This document shows positions 35,603 through 48,221 of a DNA stretch of 64,000 nt, piece by piece; within the stretch, counting starts at the first letter, position 1, and each line of letters opens with the position of its first letter. The DNA is from Gibbula magus (taxonomy: Eukaryota; Mollusca; Gastropoda; Trochida; Trochidae). The notes beneath the pieces are model-generated. The model was not told where the DNA came from. It saw only the letters and a program-made list of their open reading frames with translations, and did no database searches. The translations under genes and the position numbers were made by a program. The stretch covers positions 51,632,551-51,696,550 of the forward strand of contig OW388300.1 in the NCBI GenBank assembly GCA_936450465.1, written 5' to 3'.

Positions 35603-38600
35603 TGCAACAACATATCGTGAAAATGTACATGTATTATAGAACTGGTTTCATCCTGAAGTTGATTTAACATGATGATTTTAGATGTTCAGTTGTTGTTACT
35701 GTCTAATCCTTGAAGGAAAGGAACCATCATTGAACAATGAAAAGGAAAGGAAATAAGCCTTTAACTCGATTAGCGCAATTTTCGTTTGATTGTCAAAGTC
35801 AATCAATTGTTTTCAGAAGGAATTGTTTTGAAGTACTTCTGTTTTCAAACATCTAGTTCCTCCTTATTTCTTGAAATTGTTCAGAAGCCATCGTGTAATG
35901 ATTGTAAGAAGATGTGTCAGTTGATCTTGGTAGTTAATGAATAACCTGTTTCAAATGCAAATAATCGATGCAGGATGCACCGTTGGAAAGGTTGCCATGT
36001 TTTGTAAAAAGGTTGTCTCACCAATCAACGATGTCATTTCGGGCATTTCGAATTCAAGCATGGCAATCAATCATTGAATTTCATTGCAACTTTTATAAAC
36101 TCAATACCGAGACAAGATAAGGAAAACGAGACATATTTCTTCTCTATAACGTTATCCTTTAAGCTGAACTATGACAATTTAGTCACAAAATCAATCTTTA
36201 ACGAGGACGTCAATCGACTTTATGGCGGAAGTTCTGTAAACTGTCTCAGCAAGCACAACGTTATTTCGAAAATTCCAAACATGGTACTCAATCAAAGCTA
36301 TGCAATACAACTCAATGAACTAATTTTATTAACTCAAATACCGAGACAAGACAATGAAATTGAGGCATAGTTCTTCTGTATAACGTAATCCTTAAAGCTG
36401 AATACCGACCATTAAGTCACAAGATCCCCCTTTAACTAGGAAATCAATCGACCTTATGGCGGAAAATCTGTTTGAATCTAATTTTCGATGTTTGCTCTTC
36501 AGAAATGAGAACACCTTCCACTGTTAAAGTTTCCCATTTAATCAAGAATTGCAGAATCTTTTCCCTAACAATCTACTGGAATGAATTTTTTTAAAAAGCC
36601 TCAAATGGTGTTTTCCGTGATACATTTTCCCTACAAGATTCATTGAGATTTAAGCATCGGACGTATTTTGTGAAATTTCTTTTAAGATGTCAATTGTATT
36701 AAGATTAATCTAATACCTAACAATCGAACATTATCACCATGAATAAGGAGTAAATCACACTTCATGAAATTGGATACACAATTCTGATGTCATTTTGATA
36801 TCCAACATGCTCGTAAACAGATATATGCACTGGACCCAGATGCTAATTCAACATATTGATTTCTTTAAATTGATAACCTCATAACCTCATCTGTAAATAT
36901 CCCTTTATAATTGTTACAAAATACCGTAACCTGTTGCCTTTCAACGTTTTATGTTGAACTTAACGGTATATATCTGACATCACTGTCAATGCTGTAATGA
37001 AATATTATAAGATGTGGGAGGATTTACATTTTTAATCTGCAACCAGGGTTTATAATCATGTGTCATTGTATTGGATATAAATGAAAAAAATTTGTTGTAT
37101 CATATACTAATCCATAGGTACTTATATTTTCAGTGAAGTAAACTATCTATCAAGCTACAATTTCGATATTCTATATTTTCTCTGTGGAAAGTGACTTCAT
37201 TGTTTTTAGTCATGGGGATCACGAACCAATATATAAAATGAAACAGGAACTGCTAGGAAAGTGTATAAAGATAACTGAGACTTCCATTTATGGTTAGACA
37301 GAACGCAAAGACATATTGAAAAAAAGGAGCAAACATCAGTGTTTATTACAAACAATAACGTATATTTAATATGTAGGGTAAGTGTATTTGTTACCTACGA
37401 GGGAAATCATATCAGGGTTTATATTTTTCATACAAGACCCTAGGGCAAAATATCACTTGTCATGGTGACGTGACATAATAAACAATGCTATGACGTCACG
37501 CTCGGTCTATGATGATGTGTTCTCACTCGGGAAAAACTAATATTCAGGCACTCGTGTCATAAACATAGTGTGACATAGACACTCATTTAATAACCTCTAT
37601 ATCAATGCCAAAAATATTTGACTGTATACTCACTCGAAAAACAAACACACAGTAGAAATGCAAGACCTCTTTAGGCAGCCGTTTTACTAATCTTCTTATT
37701 GCCTAATTATAGACATTTACATTATAATCAGATACTCCCAACTATCTCGTATACTTGTATCAGACATCACTCTCCCGATAACTAAGAAGATAGGAAACGA
37801 CCTCTATTTCTGTAAATAGTGATATGGCTCCATTACTTCTTTAAACTAGAAAACATATGTTGGTGTCCAGTCAATAAATGTATGAAACAGACTTTATATA
37901 TGACATGTTTCATCATATACATACGATACCGTGGTTCACTAACGTAAGTCTGTGCTTTAAAATAGATAATTTTAAGTTAAATAGAACAAAATTAATCCAT
38001 TTCTTCCAACTGCTTGATGCTATTAAGAATACATCAGTTAATAATATTGTATCTCGACTTCTGGTTTAATTGTATGACATAGTAGAGCACGCATTTCATT
38101 TCGTAACATTTATAGCTTTTAGTATTTTTAACTTTAATTTTCCAATGTTCTGAGAATTGAGTTTAGAACGGCTTGAGAGTCAATCAGACATTTGTAAAGT
38201 TAGTGCCAGGCACTATCTGCAGGTTGTATCTTTCAGTCATAGCAACATAGCAACGTGTGTCTTTCGAAGCAAGTATATGTAAATAGCTCAGACTTATCAA
38301 AAGGTGGGTATGTCATGAATCCCAAACAAAATGATTCGATTAATCGAAACCTGTATGTTGTGTGTAATATAATGTTGACTCGACCTCTGATAGCGTGGCT
38401 TGTAGAATGGTGACGTTACTTTGTTAGATACATATAATGACTCACAATTTGTGTTGACATGTAAAACAGATGCCGCTAAAGTCAGAGCATTAGTGTTCAC
38501 TGTCACAAAGGTAAATTATTAGAATCAAATATTTGTACATTATTAATGTTATAAACAAAATGAACTGAAGATTTCTTTCACACGGGCTGACTGATATCAG

Positions 38601-39125
38601 CTGAACCTGCAGTGAGTCTGAATATATGTATACAATACATACATACATAAATACATATACAGACAATGTATATATGTTTTCTAAACCTTTGGCATATACG
38701 ATCCGTACATGCTACAAACATCTTTTCATAAAGACTCGTGAACACGAAATGGATGGTACACAAAATATTCTCCATCATGTTGCGTTTACATAAGATATTC
38801 ATCGGATCCCCTTCATCCTTTTATAACAAGCTCAAGAGTTTAACTCGCACACTTCAAACTGGTTATAAACACATGAATGAATGCAGCATAAAATCTATTT
38901 TTGAGGTGGTGTTTCTGGTATTTTGCATGTGGCTTTATTCCTTATAATAAGTAAATTAAACCTATGTTTATCAATGTCTCATTAGTGTTTCTGGTTGTCA
39001 ATCTTTTTTGTTGCTTATCCCTTTGAACTTGTAAAACAAAGAATAGTCTGACCTCTGCGATACATATGCAGACTCTGAGTGTGTTCTCATCGAAAATAGC
39101 CCAACATGTTGCTGCAGATCCAAAT

Positions 39126-39171
39126 ATAGCGTGTATATTAATCGTTTTGTGCTTCACTGAACCCGAATTTG
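39126..39171 (+). pseudogene. Decayed signal-exon block, copy 4
   Basis: Homologous to 14857-14905 but the ATG and one codon are lost. The remaining frame still spells a hydrophobic stretch (A-C-I-L-I-V-L-C-F-T) and runs into GGTTCGGC rather than a splice donor. Confidence 0.3.
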
Positions 39172-41208
39172 GTTCGGCTCTTGTAAACTATAATAAAAGC
39201 CTCCTTGTAATTGTAGCTCTCATTTAACTGTATCTTTGTTCAGAAGGATGATATGATATTCAACTCCCCTTCAAACTAAAGTGTCTTCTTAATGAATTTA
39301 GAAACACTAATACATTCTATCAATAGTTCAACTTCCCACTTAAAAGCCACATTTGCGGTAATCGAGAAACAGCTGTGTATTTCACTTTGTCAGAGTTTGA
39401 TGCTTTCTTTTACCAAGATAGATTGTAGATTCATGTGATTACATGTGGATTTTTTACTAAGTGAATAAAGTATAGCATCAACGACGAAACTTTACTGTTA
39501 CATTCATCCCGTAGTGAATAGGGCAATTTCGAGATTTATTTGTTCAAATCTTCGACAATTGCCTGAACCTTGGTAATTTTTATTTCCTTACTTAATGGAG
39601 ACAGATAAAATTAACTGCATTCAATAATTTTAGGACTGGTTTCCATCCTGGGGTTGACTGAACATGATCATTTTAGATATTTCAGTTGTTGTTATTGTCT
39701 AATCCGTGAAGGACATGACACGATATTGACTGACAAGAGAGCGAAATGAGCATGTAATTCGATTACTGCAAGGTCAAACTCAGTCTATAGTTTTCAATAG
39801 GAATTGCTTGAATTACTTCTGTGTACAAACATTTTATTCTAGGTATGTTGTAACAAAATATATCAGTTGACCTTGATGTTTAATGAATGATATGTTTCAA
39901 ATGCAAATAATCGATTCGAAGATATACCTTTGAAAAGGTTGCCACATTTGTGTGAGTTGTCTCAGCAAGCACAACGTTATTTCGAACATTGCAAACATAA
40001 TACTCAATCAAAGCTATGCAATACAACTCAATGAACTAATTTTTAAGAAAAGTTTTTATGGACTCAAATACCGAGACAAGACAAGGAAATTGAGGCATAT
40101 TTCTTCTCTATAACGTAATCCTTTAAGCTGAATACCGACCATTAAGTCACAAAATCCCTCTTTAACTAGGAAATCAATCGACTTTTTGGCGGAAAATCTA
40201 TTTAAATCTTATTATGGATGTTTGCTCTTCGGAACTGATATCACCTTAAACTGTTTGATATTGTCCGATTGAATTAAGAAGTACAGAATGTTTTCCTACC
40301 GATCTCCCGGAATTGCTATTTTCTAATAAGCCTCAAATTGTGTTTTCCGTGATTCGAATTGTATATGACCCGGGAGAAAACAAAAACATTACTTTTCACG
40401 GATTTTGTATTATTCAACTTTCTCTGAAATGTTCAGATTCAATGTGATTTAAGTATCGGCAGTTTTTCGTGAAATTTCATTTAGGGTATCCATTGTATTG
40501 AGATTAATTTAATACCTTAATTTAATAACAAACATTAATTATAACCTACAGCAACATGCCAGTCATCAGGAAATCAAGTTATAAATCGTGACAACATAAC
40601 TGACGTCAACTACATCCGAAAGAAGAACCCAGATACCAATTCAACATATTTATTTTTGTAAGTTAATAACCTTACGTATTAGTAACCCTTTTCATAATAT
40701 CATAAATGTTACCATGTACCGTAATATGTTGCATCATAAGGTTTTATGTTAAATCATAAGGTATATATCGGAATTTACTGTCAACGCTGATTTGCAATAC
40801 TATTAGTTGTGAGAGAATTTACATTTCAATCTGTAATCAACGTTTTTATCAATCATGTGTACTTTTTCGAAATAAATCTACTGATATTTATTTTCTATAG
40901 ATACTTAGTTTATTAGGGAAAAAAACTATCTATCAAGCTCCAATTACGATATCTTATATTTTCTTAGTGGAAAGTGGCCTCATTGTACATCTACTATTAG
41001 TTTGTTACGGGGGTCACGAACACAAATGAAGTGAAACAAAATCTTCTAGGAAAATGTATTAAAATAATTAAAACATGTTTGGTTAGACAGAACAACAAGA
41101 CATATAAGCAAAGAACGATTGCAGAGAAATATTCTTTATTTAAGGATATACGTTCAATTTGAATTGTAACTGATATATATTGACACCTTCCTTTTAAAAT
41201 TTTAAAGA

Positions 41209-41214
<6 letters not shown>

Positions 41215-41264
<50 letters not shown>
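41215..41264. repeat. (AT)n microsatellite
   Basis: About 50 bp of alternating AT. It produces a spurious Tyr-Ile repeat frame on the minus strand. Confidence 0.95.
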
Positions 41265-41265
<1 letters not shown>

Positions 41266-41517
41266 AAGAGATTGGGACACAGCGCACGTCAGGGAAACAT
41301 TTTATCCTGATATTTCTTTATCTCAAGTTTTTAGTCAATTTGGTGAACACTGCATTTTAGACTTTTTGAAAGCAGTCAATATATTTGACAAATTGTAAAT
41401 TTAATTTTTTCTATCAGCTTTTAACAAAATTGTGATATTTTGTATGGCCTTTGTGTCATTACTTTTTGCTTTTGCAATTATTTAAAAATTAATTAATTAA
41501 CTTAAATTTCTCGCCGC

Positions 41518-41563
41518 TAATGGCTGCGATACTGCCGAGCAAGAACTCACTCACTCACTATAC
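41518..41563 (+). mobile_element. SINE tail fragment
   Basis: CCGCTAATGGCTGCGATACT followed by GAACTCACTCACTCACT resembles the 3' tail of gastropod SINEs that end in CTCACTCACTCA. No head remains. Confidence 0.45.
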
Positions 41564-42508
41564 AAAGAGAATCTCAACCTAGGCACGGGAGTTAGATTTT
41601 ATTTATCATTCAACTCATCAATATTTTACAAAATACTTCATCACACCCCTGCCAACAAACCTAAAGTGTATGATGTCATAGCATTATAACGTCATCGTGT
41701 GTATGCATTGTGACGGTGGATGTCACCAGCTTCTTGACGTTAAAGCAATTTGAGTCATTATTTGGTGTTGTAAAAACATTGCGATGTCATATTTGCCGAT
41801 GATGGATGATTGAAAAAGATATTGTCAGGATATGGCTTGATCTTACACAAGCGATATCTCTTGTTGAACACTGATTTTGGATGATCAATGTCATTTATAA
41901 AGAGTGTAATACATGTGAAAATTATACTTTTGTGAAGTAATAATATTTAAAATACAATGTATGTTGGGTTTTTTCTGCAGAATATAAGCAATGGATATCT
42001 TTGATATCCATTAGGGTAATATGCGGCTATCGATGCAATATAACTGGATAATTTTTGTGATTACATTATTTTGGAGTTTATTATATGTAGTTTATTAGCA
42101 CACTTTTAAGGTGTCTTCAATTAGTTGGTCGATTTGACGAATACTATGTACATACATGTACCATCCATGACGTAGCTTATCCGAAATATTACTAACTGTT
42201 CGAAACTTACATATTTCAACTGTCAATTATAAGTCCAACAAAGATTTGTCAAACTCCTATCCAATTAGTACTTTTCCATGTTTATCAGTTTTTTCTCATT
42301 CACACGGATACATCCGCCATTCTGTTGAAAGAAATGTATCTTCAATTAAACATTGTCTGACTAGCATGTTAACTAGATTAATGTCGCTGTAGGGCACTGT
42401 TCTTACTGAAATAAAGTACTCTCAAGATGACAAATGGCTGCTTAATACTCCTGAATCAAAAAAGGGTTAAAAAAACCGAATGTACATGGTCCGGTTAAGC
42501 CATTTTAA

Positions 42509-43049
42509 AGGTGTCCACATTAAAATGGCCGCTCGAAGGTATTTCAAGTGATTTGACTGATGTAGTAATACCCAAATACTCAAAGTAGAGTTTTGAATAA
42601 GGCACCATTATGAAATTGCCAACCATCTTGCTGCCTGCACTCTCAACTTCACATGAGACCAACACATCTACCTCTCACACACTTCCGCACCACTATCGCT
42701 TTACCATGTTCTTCTAATACTGACAACAATTTGTATGGATACGGCTTATTGGGCCGTGTAATGAGACAATTTAGCCTGACTCATAACACTCTCCTGTATA
42801 AACTTAATTGGAATGATTCAGTCAGACTTTGTTTAACCGGACCCCATATTTCCGGAAACCCGGTCATCCGAACGGTAGTATTTCAAATCTTCATTATGCA
42901 TTTCTATGCAAATGATCATTCGTTTAACCTCTTGCTATCCGGACGATTTTCAACTGTAACTAAATTATGTGGATAGTGTTTAGGTATTACTACAGAGTTC
43001 ATATCACTTGAACAACCTTCGAGTGGCCATTTTAATGTGAACACTGACA
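42509..43049. mobile_element. TTAA element with 70-bp terminal inverted repeats
   Basis: Bounded by TTAA at 42505-42508 and 43050-43053. Left arm 42511-42580 and right arm 42975-43044 are inverted and about 84 percent identical by eye, sharing CACATTAAAATGGCC, CTCGAAGGT, TTCAAGTGAT and TGTAGTAATACC. The centre holds CCGGACCCCATATTTCCGGA and ATCCGGACGATT (42838-42945), similar to pogo/Tigger-type ends, so a second element may be nested. The 107-residue frame at 42653 has no motif and crosses this boundary. Non-autonomous. Confidence 0.75.
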
Positions 43050-43732
43050 TTAAATGTTGAAAAACTAAAGTTCTTGTATTTGGCGGATACAAAATTAACT
43101 AGAACATATACATTTATCTGAACAGTTTTTTCTGTATAACATGATAATGATTGTCAGGATTGTGTGACTATAAATGAACGTATTCAGTACTACGCAACAT
43201 GAATGCTTTAACATATCAATACAGTGATAAAATAGTTAAACTGTTTACCTGTGTGATTCTGAAACATGAAAATCAAATTAAAATTGTGAAATGTTGCTTG
43301 TCAAGAAAACAACTCTTTGATGTATGTTTTATGTTGAACTGATATGACGGCTTGTGTGTTAACCTTTTGGCCACACTTACTTACCCATAAAGCTGATCAA
43401 ATATTTTCTATTTGATTTGTTCAATTGTCTATCATCTCCACTCGACCTTTGCATATTAAGTTCTCGTTAAGATACTCTCTTGCTTCTTCGAATAACAGAC
43501 CGTTTAATCATTCACAGAACACACTTTTAAAAATGTTAAAATGATTTACCTCATAACTGTCACAATTAACTAAGGCAAATGTGTTATTCCATCAACATGA
43601 TGGTCACGAGTTTCACGTTTGATTTGTTTTATTATTTTCCACACGCAGTACACAGGGAATTCAACTGTGCTCACATGACTACACACGCGTGTGCACACCT
43701 TGTGCACAGATACCTCTTGATCCGAAGCCAAA

Positions 43733-43956
43733 CCAACTTCCAAACGCAAGGCATAACTCTTGCCAGTCTGCATTACTGGCTGATTTAAGCCTTGCGGTTT
43801 TTCCCTCGCTTTGTTGTGCCTGGATAGTGAATAGCTGCACCAGAAATGCATAGTGGGCCTGGATTTCTATGCACATATTTCTTAAGGAAATACTGCAAGG
43901 CTTAAATCAGCCAGTAATGGAGACTGGCAAGAGTTATGCCTTGCATTGGGAAGTTG
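43733..43956. repeat. Foldback inverted repeat, 64-bp arms
   Basis: Arms at 43733-43797 and 43893-43956 are nearly perfect inverted copies (about 60 of 64 match), sharing AAGGCATAACTCTTGCCAGT and TTACTGGCTGATTTAAGCCT, with a 95-base loop. RNA from either strand would form a long hairpin. I see no flanking target duplication. It may be a foldback MITE or the source of a hairpin RNA. Confidence 0.85.
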
Positions 43957-44496
43957 AAGCCAAACATGCCAATCACTGTGCTATGCCATCTTATCTTTTG
44001 ACACCCACATTCGTTTAATTTGAAATGTTGTAAACATTATGTCATATGTATATGTTACTAAAGTAGTGTAAACTATATACAGTATATTTTTATAATTACT
44101 TGAGCGATAAATCGTAATTAACAGAATGAATGATTTGCGCCTTACGTAGCGGGGAGGCAGGCAAACGAAAGTGGATAAGGGATCTGTTATGTGAATTCAA
44201 AATTCGTGGTCATGAGAAATTAAAGGCTATGAACATATTTGAAAGGGAATAATGAGATAAGATATTTGCCTTGCATATACAAATGTTTGCATGCGAAAAT
44301 GAGTATGTTAAATAATTTATCCGGAGGACGTTGTTCTTCCGTGCTTTGTAGTGAGGATCAGAAGTAAATAATCTACTGATGTATCACAAGAGATCAGGTG
44401 GGTTTTATCATAAATCACACTGTTCATTTATTGTCATTTTAATATTCAAGAGCATACGACCCAACGTATTTACTATTCATGTGACATGTAGCTTAA

Positions 44497-44855
44497 AGGT
44501 ACATCCATTGTGGTTAAAGTGGTGACTTCTGATAACAAAAAAACAGGACAATGCATTGCGAGTCAAACGTAATTTTGGAATCCTATTTATAACAGACAAA
44601 ATGACAAATTTGGGTTGATAATGTTTAATAGGTTATATAACTACTTTGCGTGTAAATGGGACTTACAGTTTTAGTTTCTACACATGCATAATGATGCTAC
44701 TCGATTTTAATTGGAAACTAGTAATTATGATATATTTAGCGATTGGGGATGAATATGCAAGTTGAGTGAATTTATTTGTACTATAAACAACACATGTGGT
44801 GAGTTGGAACGTATTAAAGCCCAATAAAACTTTATGAAACCCAATGGATGCACCT
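44497..44855. mobile_element. TTAA element, family A, copy 2
   Basis: Same family as 17161-17639, with matching interior blocks such as GAGTCAAACGTAATTTTGGAA, TTTATAACAGA and ACACATGCATAATGATG. Left flank TTAA (44493-44496), right flank TTAG (44856-44859), one base changed. Ends AGGTACATCC and AGGTGCATCC. It is 359 bp against 479 bp; most of the difference is near the left end. Confidence 0.85.
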
Positions 44856-47800
44856 TTAGGCGATATCAGAATAGAATTAGCAAACCTATTATGTATCGGA
44901 TAGTGGCCGTTAATAATATCTAGATAATCTGAGGGTTTGAAAAGGATTCATTCCCTGTCCCACATTAAGAAGTGCACCGACTTGTGGTATCCGTTTGCGC
45001 AAGAACCTGTCTTTAAAATGTGCCAGTTTTTACCCAGGAGTATACATGAGTACCTGTTTGAGGGGAAGGCAGTGTGAACATTGAATAAGGACACAATAGT
45101 CTCAGTTAGTAAGGCACAATGCGGAATGAAATTAGCCTCAACGCGAGGTTTAAATGGGTGACGCAACTAGCGTTTTTGGAGAAAAATTATGTGAGAATAA
45201 GTAATGCAGACTTAATGCTTTGCTAATAAACGTAAACATATACAATTTAACTGACCCATCAACACCAACTTACACGTTGCTTATTGTTATTAATACTTCT
45301 GTCAGTTAACATTTGAACATTTTTATGCGAATTGTGAATTTTGTAATATATACGTTTCTCGTGGTACCAATCACATCCATGTAAAACGTATGTTATAACG
45401 TGATTTCGGGTTAACACATAGTCTCCGTTACGAGAAAAATTAATAAATGTGTGTAACACTGTGAACTGCCTCATTTACTCTTACTCCTAACCGTCCCATG
45501 ATGTTGTTGGACTACATGCCACGCAGTAGACAATGAATAGCCTCAATAACTTAACTTTACACAGTGAGTAAACCCAGGCCATTTCGTAAGGTAAATGCAC
45601 ACTGGAAAATGTAAAGATAAGAACTGAGGAAGTAAAAAATCAACGTTTAAAGGTAAATTGATCGTTCTTCTTCTAACTGAGACTGGAAGGGTGGTATTGT
45701 GTTGACAAGAAACGCCAACACCTTTTCAAAAACAGAAGGGTCCGGAGGTCAAAGAGAATAAATTGCTCAACCTATTGTAATGTATTCAAAGACAACGTTT
45801 ATATCAGCATAGTTCTTAATAAACTGTATGTTTTAATTTGTCATATTTGTCAATGATAAAGACTGTCAGTAACTATTCATCTGACCAAGTCTTCTCTTTT
45901 TCACTGTTGCTAAAAGAAATCAGGATCATCGTGTCATCCATTTATGATGTCCACGTGGGATTTTGTCTGTTTTATTACAAACGTTATTAAATTAAATTTT
46001 AGGAAAACATTTTCGGCTCATATCTCCTGTGAATGTAGGTTATCGAATTGTTGTTGAGTAACATCTCATGAAAAGAATACTGATACTGTTTCTTTATCAG
46101 CCCACGTGGGAATATGTTTTACATGAGATGTTGTCAAGGCAAAATATTGATTATGTCAGCATAAATGAATAACGACAACCAGCGAGAGGAATACACGCTT
46201 GAAATTAAATGACACACAAACATTTTAGATATCGGTGAAAAACAGCTGGTAAAAGTGCGGAAAGATATTAGATAATCGATAAATAGTTTAATGCCCTGCG
46301 TGTTTATTTGTATGTTTTGGATGCTCTGTTGATTCTGAAGAGAGGAGTTTGGAAGCGGCGTCGGGAAGGTACAGGTATGTATTTCTCAATATGAAAATGT
46401 TCTCACTGGGTAAGAATTTAAAAAAAACAATTATGTGTTCCACAGGACGTATGGTTTTGACAATAGATTTACACAATGCGTTAATACTCCTACTTGACAT
46501 CACAATGCAAGAACTTTACAACATCAAGTAATTATTATATACACAATTTATAGAGCGCCTTATTTGTATGCTATGACCCGAATTGTTTATTAAATCACAT
46601 AACCATGGCTTCATAAACCTGAGGATATCACCTTGTTATTACATCAAAAACATGATGACGTCATAATTCCAAAGTCTAATGACAAAGCTGTAAGTATTAA
46701 GTTACTTAGGGTAGGGCAGTAACGCTACTACCAAGGCGATATGCTACTTCCTGAGCAAAACGCTACTTACTTGGCAATAAGAAGAATCAAGCAATAAGGA
46801 AAATATAGCAGTAACATCACTTCCAGGGCAAAAAGCTACATGCTTTCACATCTAATATCAGCTGAACCAGTGAGTCTGAATATATGTATACAATACATAC
46901 ATACATAAATAGATATACATATACAGATGTATAGATGTTGTCTTAACCTTTGACATACACGATATGTACATGCTACATATATTTATGAACTGATGCTTGA
47001 TTATATAGACTCATGAACACGAAATGGATAGTGCACAAGAAAAACCTTCATCCTTTTTTGTTTGCATTTGATAACCATCGGATCCACTTTTTCCTTTTAT
47101 AACACGCTTAAGAGTTGAACTCGTCAATCTGGTTATAATGAACGAATGCAGTATGAAATCTATTTCTGAGATGGTGTATTTTGCATGCTGATTTGTTCCC
47201 TATAGGAAGTAAATCTAACCTATGTTTATCAATGTCTCATTAGTGTTTCTGGTTCTATTTGTATTGAGAACTCTTTGTCATTTAAACACTTCTTTTCTTT
47301 GTTTTCTTTGTTTTATCGTTAACCATGAGTTGACCAAGGCAGACCCAAAGGTTATGTATTTTTACGAGTGCATGATCAATGAACTATCAATATAAGTCCC
47401 TTTTTAAATGACGTGTATGGAACTTGAAGAAAACCTTAAATAAATGCGTCGTCACGTACTAATGTATCTGGCTTGGTGAACAAAAGCACCATTTAAATAC
47501 AATTGTTTTGCTCTTGCTTATCTCTTGAACTGCTTGTTTTAACTTGTACAACAAACATTAATAACATTTGTGATAGCCTGACCTATGTTATAGGTACAGG
47601 GTTCAAATATGAAATCATGTAAAATCCTCCTAAAGTCCACAAGAAACAGATGTAAGAAAATAAGACAATTGACAGTGAAATAATTATCGCTGTCATGTCG
47701 ATTCACTCCTAAAGGTTCTGTTAACAATTTTCGACGAACAAAGCTGTCAGATTAATGTCAAGAGCCTTTGGGAATCGTTTTGAAAACGATACCGTAAACG

Positions 47801-47996
47801 GTCATTTGATGAATTACAATGAACAAACAAAGATGTCCCTTATTCCTTTGGGAATGTGAGCTTTCTAAGATCACATAACATTTGATCTTTGATTTTAGGG
47901 TTAAGTCCTTTTACGAAAAGGAAGGACAGATAGACAGATTAACATATTGGAGAAATTATAAAATCCCATTCCATTCCATTTTCTACAATATATGTT

Positions 47997-48085
47997 GAAG
48001 AATGAAGAACAATGTTATGGATACACTACTTCTTTATTCTATGTAGGTGACATTTCGACATAAATACTAATGTCGTTGTCAAGCA
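47997..48085 (-). mobile_element. Hammerhead-like fragment at a deletion junction
   Basis: Copy 5 lacks about 0.7 kb here relative to copies 1-3 and instead carries this 89-bp piece. On the minus strand it has a perfect stem GACAT/ATGTC around TAGTATTT, followed by GAAATGTC and then AATAAAGAAGTAGTGTATCC, which is homologous to the sequence after the motif at 20461. The upstream box reads CTGCTTGA instead of CTGATGA, so a ribozyme would be inactive or non-canonical. Confidence 0.35.
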
Positions 48086-48172
48086 GGTGATAAAAAATGA
48101 CCCAGTAATAGCCATGTGCAGATTCTGACTGTATTCTGACCGAAAATAGCCCAACATGTTGCTGCAACTTAA

Positions 48173-48221
48173 ACGATAGCGTGTACGTTAATCGTTTTGG
48201 GATCCATTGCGTTCGAGTCTG
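48173..48221 (+). pseudogene. Decayed signal-exon block, copy 5
   Basis: Homologous to 14857-14905 with the start codon changed to ACG. The frame otherwise stays open (I-A-C-T-L-I-V-L-G-S-I-A-F-E-S) up to a weak GTCCGC donor. Confidence 0.3.

Larger units (their letters stand above)
29650..37370 (+). repeat. Segmental duplication, copy 3
   Basis: Starts with the block homologous to 690-840 and keeps the order of copy 1: the 30170 CACTCGTGCCTAAATATAGG block, CTGCAGGTTGTATC (30953), TGTTTATCAATGTCTCATTAG (32010), CAGCTGATCT-type block (32710), signal exon (34851), CTGGTTTCATCCTG (35643), TCCTTTAAGCTGAAC (36147) and CTATCTATCAAGC (37141). At about 37370 it passes directly into the start of copy 4, lacking the 19-29-kb portion seen in copy 2. 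It has no gene besides the possible exon. Confidence 0.7.
37370..46530 (+). repeat. Segmental duplication, copy 4
   Basis: Begins with GTAAGTGTATTTGTTA (29968 in copy 3) and the CACTCGTGTCATAAACATAG block (37550), then CTGCAGGTTGTATC (38217), ATCAGCTGAACC (38593) and TGTTTATCAATGTCTCATTAG (38964). At about 39058 it jumps to the signal-exon block, having lost about 1 kb present in copies 1-3. It continues through 39636, 40118, 40500 and 40927, the 42105 block (homologous to 19500 and 60760), 45030-45170 (homologous to 24490-24620), 45500-45680 and 46316-46420 (homologous to 29030). It has no recognisable gene. Confidence 0.65.

Noticed and set aside
42653..42976. 107-codon plus-strand frame
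   Set aside because: No motif, and it crosses the inverted arm of a non-autonomous TTAA element.
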